Below are positions 1 through 5,620 of a stretch of 18,222 bases of DNA, piece by piece. A program made the position numbers and the translations under genes. Position 1 is the first letter of the stretch. The number at the start of each line of letters is the position of its first letter. The notes under the pieces were generated by a model. It did no database searches. It was not told the DNA's origin and was given only the letters and a program-made list of their open reading frames with translations. The stretch spans positions 1-18,222 of the forward strand of contig JAEZIZ010000026.1 of the NCBI GenBank assembly GCA_023415915.1, read 5' to 3'. This stretch comes from Bacillota bacterium. GTDB taxonomy: Bacteria; Bacillota; Clostridia; Christensenellales; SZUA-584.

Positions 1-68
1 CGGAACTTTGGTGCCCATACTATGTGGTATCTGCAATTCCATCGCGTATGTTCTAAACTAGCGTCCAT
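1..68 (-). CDS. tnpA: IS200/IS605 TnpA transposase (HUH/Y1 type), N-terminal fragment
   Basis: Reading the minus strand from the ATG at 68 gives 22 complete codons and then the window edge. The peptide includes HTRWNCRYHIVWAPKF, which matches the well-known opening of IS200-type TnpA proteins (the H-x-x-Y-H-I-V-x-x-P-K pattern). TnpA is a small (about 130-150 residue) single-strand DNA transposase. The HUH motif and the catalytic tyrosine lie further on and are not in the window, so intactness cannot be judged. The start is supported by AAGGAGT at 81-75, six bases before the ATG. The fragment is too short for a long-ORF search but the family match is clear by eye. Confidence 0.85.
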   Translation of the reverse strand, partial: MDASLEHTRWNCRYHIVWAPKF

Positions 69-72
69 TTTT

Positions 73-131
73 ATACTCCTTTTCTATTTGCTTAGAAGTC
101 GGTCAACTTCTATTTTATAGTTAAGGAGTAT
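73..131 (-). promoter_or_regulatory. tnpA leader structure that can sequester the ribosome binding site
   Basis: In the tnpA transcript, ATACTCCTT (plus positions 131-123) is a perfect 9-base complement of AAGGAGTAT (81-73), which is the tnpA Shine-Dalgarno sequence. Between these arms is a second hairpin, TAGAAGT/ACTTCTA (112-106 with 99-93, six-base loop). Together they form a long stem that would block ribosome entry. IS200 is known to silence its transposase with such a leader hairpin; the pairing here is seen directly, its function is inferred. Confidence 0.7.
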
Positions 132-166
132 TTTTTCTAACACAACGGCCTTGCCTTATTTGAACT

Positions 167-183
167 CCCCCGCATAGCGGGGG
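167..183. repeat. Perfect palindrome CCCCCGC-ATA-GCGGGGG, likely IS200 end hairpin
   Basis: Seven-base perfect stem with a three-base loop. It lies about 100 bases upstream of the tnpA start, the position expected for the subterminal hairpin of the left end of an IS200/IS605 element. It is followed by no proper T-run on either strand, which argues against its being only a terminator. Confidence 0.6.
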
Positions 184-196
184 GATTTCGCTTCGC

Positions 197-224
197 ATAA
201 AAGGAGCGCACTGGGTGTGCGCTC
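197..224 (-). terminator. Intrinsic terminator downstream of cellobiose phosphorylase
   Basis: On the minus strand the stem GAGCGCAC (224-217), loop ACCCA, and GTGCGCTC (211-204) is followed by CTTTTATG. The stem has 8 perfect pairs and begins about 70 bases after the phosphorylase stop codon. The U-run is short (four), so termination may be moderate. The same ACCCA loop occurs in the terminator at 4035-4061. Confidence 0.65.
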
Positions 225-295
225 TAAAAAGTAGGGAGAGAGGAAAATGCACTCTCTTATTGTGACCGGATAAAGTATACCGGCTAATGGCTATT

Positions 296-2719
296 TCATA
301 TAGTCACTTCTACTGTATAATTCTTCTTTCCTTCCACATAAGGCACGGTCTTTCCCGTTACCGGCTGGCCGTCCACCTTCATGGAGTATGTGCCTTCGCC
401 TGTGTTGTTTACGGTTATATCGTACTCCGCGCCGCGGTAAAACCTTTTTATGCTGTATGAGCTAAAGTCACGAGGCACGCACGGGTCTATAATCAAGCCG
501 TCATAGCCGGGGCGGACGCCCAGTATAGCCTGGCTTATGCTTACAAACGCCCATGCGGCCGTACCGGTCAGCCAGCTGTTTTTCGCTTCGCCGTAGCGCC
601 TGGCCTCACGTCCGGCAATCGTCTGACAGTAAATGTACGGTTCTACCTTGCGTATATCGCTCTTATCCTCGGAATACGCAGGGCATGTGAGCCGGTATAC
701 ATTAAAAGCCTCGTCACCGTTGCCGAGCACAGTATGCGCTATCGTTATCCACGGGTTGTTATGGCAGAACACCGAACCGTTTTCCTTGTAACCGGGCGGA
801 TAGGTCGATATCTCGCCCAGCTCCTTATGGTATTGCGTATAACACGGTGACAGCAGCTCTATGCCGTAGTCGTTGGTAAGGCGCTCTTTAACCGAGTTTA
901 AAGCGCGCTGCGCCAAGCCCTCCTGTACGCCTATCCCTGCCATTACGCAGAAACCCTGCGGCTCTATATATATCTTGCCTTCAGCGCATTCGCTGCTTCC
1001 AACCTTGTTTCCGAAAGCGTCGTAGGCGCGCAGGAACCATTCTCCGTCCCAGCCGTGGTCATACACCGCTTTCTTTATTTTTTCTATGCTTTCCTCTATC
1101 TCGTCCGCCTCGTCGGAGCAGCCGTACCTGCGGCAAAGCTCCGCGTATTCGGCGCCGTATTTTACGAACATTGCCGCGAGGAACACGCTCTCGGCTACTC
1201 TGCCTTCGGTGTTTGCCGCCGTCTGAAAGCTGCTGTCCGGGTATTCCGAAAAGCAGTTTAGATTAAGGCAGTCGTTCCAGTCTGCGCGGCCTATCAGCGG
1301 GAGCCCATGAGGCCCTAAGTTATTAAGCGTATACCTTACGCTTCTGCGCAGGTGCTCAAACAGCGGCTTTTCCGTTCCTGGAACGTTGTCGAACGGCGCC
1401 ATCTCGCTCAGTATGGAATCGTCCCCCGTTTCGCGCACGTACGCCGCGGTGCAGGCTATCAGCCACAGGGGATCGTCGTTAAAGCCCGTGCCTGCGTCGC
1501 CGTTGCCGCACTTTGTAAGCGGCTGAAACTGGTGGTAAGTACTGCCGTCCTCGAATTGTATCGCGGCAAGGTTAAGTATCCTTTCGCGCACGCGGTCGGG
1601 CACCAGATGTACGAATCCCAATATATCCTGGCAGCTGTCGCGGAAACCCACGCCTCTTCCCGTCCCGCTCTCAAAATAACTCGCGCTGCGGCTCATAGTG
1701 AACGTTATCATGCACTGATACTGGTTCCAGATGTTCACCATGCGGTCGAGTTTCTTATCGCCGCTCTTCAGCGAGAAGCGCGATAAAAGGTTGTCCCAAT
1801 AAGCCGAAAGCTCGACAAGCGCTTTCTGTACGGAATCGGCGTCGGAAAAGCGCCGTATAAGCTCCTTTGCGGGCGCCTTGCGGACCTTGCCTGCTGCTTC
1901 AAACTTTGAATCTCTCGGGTTTTCCGCATAGCCGATAATGAATATAAACGTCTTTTCCTCGGACGGCTCGAGTGTTATGTCCAGCCGGTGGCTTGCCATG
2001 GGCGCCCAACCGAGAGCCAGACTGTTGTTGCTTATACCCTGCTCGACAGCAGCGGGGTTTTCCCATGAGCCGAAGCGCCCCAAAAATGATTCCCTGTCGG
2101 TATCGAAGCCGTTTACGGGAGCATTGACGCTGTAAAACGCGAAGTGGTTGCGGCGCTCGCGATACTCTGTCGTGTGGTAAATCGTGCTGCCCTCCACTTC
2201 AACTTCACCTACGTTAAAGTTTCTCTGAAAATTCGTAGCGTCGTCGAGCGTGTTCCAAAGACACCATTCAATAGCGCTGTATAGCTTCAGCGACTTGCTG
2301 CGCAGGCCCGAGTTGCGAAGCCTAAGCTGGTTTATCTCGCAGCTTGCGCCGAGAGGAATGAAGCAGGTCAGCTGCGCTTCCACGCCGTTTTTAGCGCTCT
2401 CAAGTATTGTATAGCCTAGCCCGTGGCGGCAGCGGTAAATATCGAGCGGGGTTTTTGCGGGCAGGAACCCGGGGTTCCAAACAGTGTCTCCGTCTTTGAT
2501 ATAATAAAAGCGCCCATTTGTGTCCGAAGGAACGTTATTATAACGATAGCGGGTAATACGGCGAAGCTTTGCGTCACGGTAAAAGCAGTATCCGCCCCCG
2601 GTATTTGATATAAGGCTGAAAAATTCTTCGGCTCCCAAGTAGTTTATCCATGGAAGAGGTGTGGCTGGAGTCTCGATAACATACTCTTTAGCATCGTCGT
2701 CAAAGTATCCGAATTTCAT
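296..2719 (-). CDS. cbp: Cellobiose phosphorylase (GH94)
   Basis: The 807-residue protein phosphorolyses cellobiose to alpha-glucose 1-phosphate and glucose, saving one ATP per disaccharide. It opens MKFGYFDDDAKEYVIETP and has long stretches close to clostridial cellobiose phosphorylases, including PWINYLGAEEFFSLISNT, NFQRNF, EYRERRNHFAFYSVNA and GEISTYPPGYKENGSVFCHN. Domains run as in GH94: N-terminal beta-sandwich, helical linker, (alpha/alpha)6 barrel, C-terminal beta-sheet cap. The GRADWNDCLN motif carries D483, equivalent to the general acid of the family, and GFRDSCQD lies in the donor-site region. There is no signal peptide, so it acts in the cytoplasm. Length and motifs favour cellobiose over cellodextrin phosphorylases, which are about 150 residues longer. 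The start is supported by TAGGAG seven bases upstream. It is transcribed divergently from a LacI regulator whose probable operator it shares. Confidence 0.93.
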   Translation of the reverse strand: MKFGYFDDDAKEYVIETPATPLPWINYLGAEEFFSLISNTGGGYCFYRDAKLRRITRYRYNNVPSDTNGRFYYIKDGDTVWNPGFLPAKTPLDIYRCRHGLGYTILESAKNGVEAQLTCFIPLGASCEINQLRLRNSGLRSKSLKLYSAIEWCLWNTLDDATNFQRNFNVGEVEVEGSTIYHTTEYRERRNHFAFYSVNAPVNGFDTDRESFLGRFGSWENPAAVEQGISNNSLALGWAPMASHRLDITLEPSEEKTFIFIIGYAENPRDSKFEAAGKVRKAPAKELIRRFSDADSVQKALVELSAYWDNLLSRFSLKSGDKKLDRMVNIWNQYQCMITFTMSRSASYFESGTGRGVGFRDSCQDILGFVHLVPDRVRERILNLAAIQFEDGSTYHQFQPLTKCGNGDAGTGFNDDPLWLIACTAAYVRETGDDSILSEMAPFDNVPGTEKPLFEHLRRSVRYTLNNLGPHGLPLIGRADWNDCLNLNCFSEYPDSSFQTAANTEGRVAESVFLAAMFVKYGAEYAELCRRYGCSDEADEIEESIEKIKKAVYDHGWDGEWFLRAYDAFGNKVGSSECAEGKIYIEPQGFCVMAGIGVQEGLAQRALNSVKERLTNDYGIELLSPCYTQYHKELGEISTYPPGYKENGSVFCHNNPWITIAHTVLGNGDEAFNVYRLTCPAYSEDKSDIRKVEPYIYCQTIAGREARRYGEAKNSWLTGTAAWAFVSISQAILGVRPGYDGLIIDPCVPRDFSSYSIKRFYRGAEYDITVNNTGEGTYSMKVDGQPVTGKTVPYVEGKKNYTVEVTI

Positions 2720-2738
2720 GTAATATCTCCTATTGGTA

Positions 2739-2786
2739 ATAACGATAACGATTTCGTATTATAGTATCATTTTATACTATCACTCC
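2739..2786 (-). promoter_or_regulatory. cbp promoter with overlapping LacI-type operator
   Basis: On the minus strand a perfect -10 box TATAAT (2763-2758) is followed at once by TACGAAATCGTT (2758-2747) and a further half-site ATCGTTAT (2746-2739). The 12-mer is identical to the one at 2908-2919. At the 17-base position the -35 region reads GGAGTG, a poor match, so an activator or extended contacts may be needed. The spacer and -10 region contain a perfect inverted repeat ATAGTAT (2761-2767) and ATACTAT (2774-2780). An operator at the start point implies repression (inference). Confidence 0.65.
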
Positions 2787-2874
2787 CCAAAAAGCAAAAG
2801 ATATTTTGCGCCAATGCCTAAAAAGTTATATTAATGCTATATCCGGAGGGCGCGATTTTTATTTTAAAAAGCCG

Positions 2875-2903
2875 TTGATTAATGTTATACTTTTAACTAT
2901 AAT
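2875..2903 (+). promoter_or_regulatory. Sigma-A promoter of the first LacI-family gene
   Basis: TTGATT (2875-2880), a 17-base spacer, then perfect TATAAT (2898-2903), about 80 bases before the start codon. The operator-like 12-mer at 2908-2919 lies immediately downstream, over the expected transcription start. Confidence 0.75.
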
Positions 2904-2907
2904 GAAT

Positions 2908-2919
2908 TACGAAATCGTT
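2908..2919 (+). promoter_or_regulatory. Probable LacI-family operator, TACGAAATCGTT
   Basis: A near-palindrome (ACGA-AA-TCGT core) placed just after the -10 box of the regulator gene. An identical 12-base copy, inverted, lies at 2747-2758 in the divergent cbp promoter. The placement suggests that the regulator controls itself and cbp. Confidence 0.65.
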
Positions 2920-2981
2920 TTTTAATTATATTATATTGCAAACCCCTGTTAACAGCAGCATATAAGGGGTGCATATGGGAG

Positions 2982-4019
2982 ATGTCACATAGAGTGGTCA
3001 AAGTAGTTACAATTAAGGACATATCAAAGCGATGTGGCGTTTCCTGCGCCACGGTAAGCAAGGCTCTTAACGGCTATAAGGACATAGGCGAAAAGACCGC
3101 CGAACTTATTAGAAAAACCGCGAAAGAGATGGGATACTTCCCTAACGCCACCGCGCGCGCGTTAAAGACTAACCGTTCAAACAATATAGGCGTACTGTTT
3201 ATGGACGAAACGCACAGCGGTCTAACGCACGAGTATTTCGCTGCCGTGCTTAACAGCCTTAAAGTGGAAGCGGAACGCTTAGGGTTCGATATCACGTTTA
3301 TAAGCCAGAACATCGGCGGGCACGAGATGAGCTATCTCGAGCACTGCCGGTACCGCAAATGCGACGGGGTTGTTGTGGCCTGCGTCAACTTCTACGACCC
3401 GGCGGTCTTAGAGCTTGTAAGAAGCGATATACCGACGGTTACCATAGATCATGTGTTTGACAACCGCACCGCGATACTGTCGGATAACGTGAACAGTATG
3501 CGCGACATAGTGCATTACGTTTATAATATGGGCCACAGAAGGATTGCGTTCATTCACGGGGAAAGGACGTCGGTAACTATAAAAAGGCTGGGGAGCTTTC
3601 ACAGGACATGCGAAGAACTAGGCATAAGCGTTCCCGACGAGTACGTAAAGCCTGCGCATTACCATGACCCGAAAATGTGCGCGCAGGCCACGAAGGAACT
3701 TCTTGCCTTGCCCGAGCGGCCTACATGCATACTGTATCCCGACGACTTTTCTTTCATAGGCGGCAGGAACGTGATTGAAAAAGAAGGGCTTTCGATACCC
3801 GACGATATCAGCGTCGTCGGATACGACGGAATATACCTTTCTCAAGTTTTAAGGCCCCGCCTCACCACATGGAAACAGGATACCGAAGCGATAGGGCGCG
3901 AGGCTGCCGCAAAGCTAATTGAAACTATAGTTAACCCCAAAGCCGCGCTGCTGGAGCAGGTGGTCGTTCCCGGAGAGCTTATTGAGGGATCGTCGGTATT
4001 AAAACTTGAAAACAGCTGA
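2982..4019 (+). CDS. LacI-family transcriptional regulator (first of two paralogues)
   Basis: A 345-residue DNA-binding repressor-type protein. The N-terminal helix-turn-helix reads VTIKDISKRCGVSCATVSKA (residues about 9-28), followed by the hinge region FPNATARALKTNRSNNIGVL that marks the family, then a periplasmic-binding-protein-like sugar sensor to the C terminus (ILYPDDFSF, VVGYDGIYLSQVLRPRLTT). Two starts are possible: ATG at 2982 with AAGGGG 12 bases upstream, or in-frame GTG at 2994 with GGGAG 12 bases upstream; the second removes four residues. It is roughly two-thirds identical by eye to the regulator at 14181-15188. Its divergent orientation from cbp and the shared operator make cbp its likely target. 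The effector is unknown; a short beta-glycoside is a reasonable guess. Confidence 0.9.
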   Translation: MSHRVVKVVTIKDISKRCGVSCATVSKALNGYKDIGEKTAELIRKTAKEMGYFPNATARALKTNRSNNIGVLFMDETHSGLTHEYFAAVLNSLKVEAERLGFDITFISQNIGGHEMSYLEHCRYRKCDGVVVACVNFYDPAVLELVRSDIPTVTIDHVFDNRTAILSDNVNSMRDIVHYVYNMGHRRIAFIHGERTSVTIKRLGSFHRTCEELGISVPDEYVKPAHYHDPKMCAQATKELLALPERPTCILYPDDFSFIGGRNVIEKEGLSIPDDISVVGYDGIYLSQVLRPRLTTWKQDTEAIGREAAAKLIETIVNPKAALLEQVVVPGELIEGSSVLKLENS

Positions 4020-4034
4020 AAAACACTTAAGTTT

Positions 4035-4061
4035 AGGGGAGGCACCCAGCCTCCCCTTTTT
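4035..4061 (+). terminator. Strong intrinsic terminator of the first LacI-family gene
   Basis: AGGGGAGGC (4035-4043), loop ACCCA, GCCTCCCCT (4049-4057), then a T-run to 4061. The 9-base stem is perfect and starts 15 bases after the stop codon. On the minus strand the 3' flank is CTAAACTT, so it would be a weaker stop for the convergent GH1 gene. Confidence 0.88.
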
Positions 4062-4114
4062 ATTGCAAATTTCTTATCGGCTTAACAACAATGAGTTTCG
4101 CTATATTGATACAA

Positions 4115-5461
4115 CTAAAGCACTCTTCCGTTTGTGTTTATAACGTCAGAATACCACATTGCCGAATCCTTCGGTATGCGGCGCTGCGTGGGGTAATCGA
4201 CGAATACCAGCCCGAAGCGTTCGCTGTATCCCTTTGACCACTCGAAGTTATCAAGAAAGCTCCAGTGCATGTACCCCTTTACCGGCACGCCTTCGTCTAT
4301 TGCCTTTTTCAGCTCGCGCAGGTAGCGCCGTAAAAAATCAATTCGTTCGGGGTCGTGCACGCCTCCGTCTAAGAATATACGGTCGTTGCAGCTTTGCCCG
4401 TTTTCGGTTATATATATCGGCAGGCCGTAACGCTTATAAAGGTTTGCGATACCATAGTGCATTACCTCAGGCGTTACGAGCCACTTAAAGGCGGTCATAG
4501 GAAAGCCGGGATAATGTACGACGCGATTTCCGCTTATATCCGTCATCCATCCGCTGTAAACGTTGACGCCTAAAAAATCCGGCTTCTCCATTAGTTCCCA
4601 GTCGCTTTGCGGAACGCTGTCCATAAAACTTTTAAAAAACTCAGGCGCGCCGTCCGGGTATCCGTGAAACATCACTCCGTCCAAAAAACTGTTGAACGTA
4701 AGCATCCAGTCGTCCTCGCTTAGATGGAATGACGCCCTGTAAGCCGCTTCGCGCGCAGCCTCGCTGTCATCTTCAGAATAGCAAAGCCTTCCGCACAATG
4801 CCGCGCCCACCTTTACACCGCAAGCGTTTTCACGCAGCGCTTTAGCCGCCATGCCGTGCGCCATCATAAGGTGGTACATGCACTTTACCAGCTCTTCATT
4901 AGGCAAAATCAGCCCCGGTGCGTGCTCTCCGGTAGCGTGGCCCAGAAGTACGGAACACTGAGGCTCGTTGACTGTCATATAATTTTTGACTCGCCCGCTA
5001 AAATGCTTGCCTATTACGCCCGCTAATTCGCCCAAACTCTCCGCCGCTGCGCGGCTGCGCCAGCCGCCTTCCTTTTGAATCGCGGACGGAAGCTCCCAAT
5101 GATACAGCGTTACCCAGGGCTCTATGCCGTTTTCCAGCAGCGTATCTACCAAGCGGTCGTAGTAATCGAGCCCCGCTTTATTTATTTCACCCTTGCCGTC
5201 GGGCAATACGCGCGGCCAGTTTATCGAGAAGCGGTACGCTTTTATACCGAGATTTTTCATCAGCGCTATATCGTCAGCGTATCTGTGATATGTATCGCAC
5301 GCTACGTCGCCGTTTTCGTCGTTATATACATGCCCCTTACCGGTATCGTGGCAGAAGTCGTCCCATATGCTGGGCCCCTTGCCGTCCTCATCCCACGCGC
5401 CCTCGCACTGATATGCGGCGCACGATGTTCCCCATACAAAACCATCAGGAAATGCTCCCAT
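4115..5461 (-). CDS. GH1 beta-glucosidase
   Basis: A 448-residue single-domain (beta/alpha)8 glycosidase, normal length for family GH1. The N terminus FPDGFVWGTSCAAYQCEGAW is the usual GH1 signature. The acid/base is E166 in TVNEP and the nucleophile is E353 in YITENG. Near the C terminus NFEWSKGYSERFGL carries E407-W408, the pair that contacts the free 4- and 6-hydroxyls of unphosphorylated sugars. 6-phospho-beta-glucosidases have a different S/K/Y arrangement here, so this enzyme most likely hydrolyses unphosphorylated beta-glucosides or cello-oligosaccharides, consistent with ABC import rather than PTS. There is no signal peptide. The start is supported by TTTTGGAGGTAGCATA just upstream. 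It is separated from GH3 by a terminator and has its own operator-like site, so it is probably a separate transcription unit. Beta-galactosidase or beta-mannosidase side activity cannot be excluded. Confidence 0.92.
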   Translation of the reverse strand: MGAFPDGFVWGTSCAAYQCEGAWDEDGKGPSIWDDFCHDTGKGHVYNDENGDVACDTYHRYADDIALMKNLGIKAYRFSINWPRVLPDGKGEINKAGLDYYDRLVDTLLENGIEPWVTLYHWELPSAIQKEGGWRSRAAAESLGELAGVIGKHFSGRVKNYMTVNEPQCSVLLGHATGEHAPGLILPNEELVKCMYHLMMAHGMAAKALRENACGVKVGAALCGRLCYSEDDSEAAREAAYRASFHLSEDDWMLTFNSFLDGVMFHGYPDGAPEFFKSFMDSVPQSDWELMEKPDFLGVNVYSGWMTDISGNRVVHYPGFPMTAFKWLVTPEVMHYGIANLYKRYGLPIYITENGQSCNDRIFLDGGVHDPERIDFLRRYLRELKKAIDEGVPVKGYMHWSFLDNFEWSKGYSERFGLVFVDYPTQRRIPKDSAMWYSDVINTNGRVL

Positions 5462-5485
5462 TATGCTACCTCCAAAAGTTATATC

Positions 5486-5497
5486 ATTCGTATCGTT
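5486..5497 (-). promoter_or_regulatory. Operator-like site upstream of GH1
   Basis: On the minus strand the sequence is AACGATACGAAT, 25 bases before the GH1 start codon. It shares the AACGAT half-site and the ACGAA string with the exact 12-mer upstream of cbp and of the first lacI-type gene. A TTGCAT (5511-5506) and a TATAAC element lie around it, but their spacing is not ideal, so the promoter call is weak. Confidence 0.42.
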
Positions 5498-5526
5498 TTA
5501 TTACATGCAAAAAAGGTTTCCAGGGT

Positions 5527-5600
5527 AAAAATCAGCCGCTCCCGCTATATGCTTCCCGGTAAAACGACTCGCTGCCGGGAAAGTTTCTTAGGGAAGCGGC
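5527..5600 (-). terminator. Branched terminator between GH3 and GH1
   Basis: In the minus-strand transcript GCCGCTTCCC (5600-5591) pairs with GGGAGCGGC (5543-5535) with one bulged base, and the closing arm is followed by TGATTTTTACC (T-run at 5531-5527). Inside this stem is a second hairpin, TTCCCGG/CCGGGAA (5581-5575 with 5559-5553). The structure begins about 20 bases after the GH3 stop codon. The U-run after a G/C stem is the classic layout of an intrinsic terminator. Confidence 0.7.
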
Positions 5601-5620
5601 GTCATTATGTTGCTTTTAAG

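Larger units (their letters stand above)
1..190 (-). mobile_element. IS200/IS605-family insertion sequence, tnpA-proximal end (partial)
   Basis: The element runs off the left edge of the window. What is visible is the beginning of its transposase gene on the minus strand, a structured 5' leader, and a C/G-rich palindrome (167-183) of the kind that sits just inside the ends of IS200/IS605 elements and is recognised by TnpA. The exact outer boundary cannot be fixed because these elements make no target duplication and have no terminal inverted repeats. I place it within about 20 bases beyond the palindrome. The insertion lies directly downstream of the cellobiose phosphorylase gene and its terminator, so it disrupts no gene in this window. 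Confidence 0.72.

Noticed and set aside
167..183. G/C palindrome as a simple intrinsic terminator
   Set aside because: Neither flank has a proper T-run, no plus-strand gene ends here, and the position fits an IS200 end hairpin better.
296..2719. GH94 as cellodextrin, chitobiose or laminaribiose phosphorylase
   Set aside because: Length, N terminus and motif strings follow clostridial cellobiose phosphorylases closely; cellodextrin enzymes are distinctly longer.
4115..5461. GH1 as a 6-phospho-beta-glucosidase
   Set aside because: It has the E407-W408 pair of enzymes for unphosphorylated sugars, and there is no PTS gene in the window.
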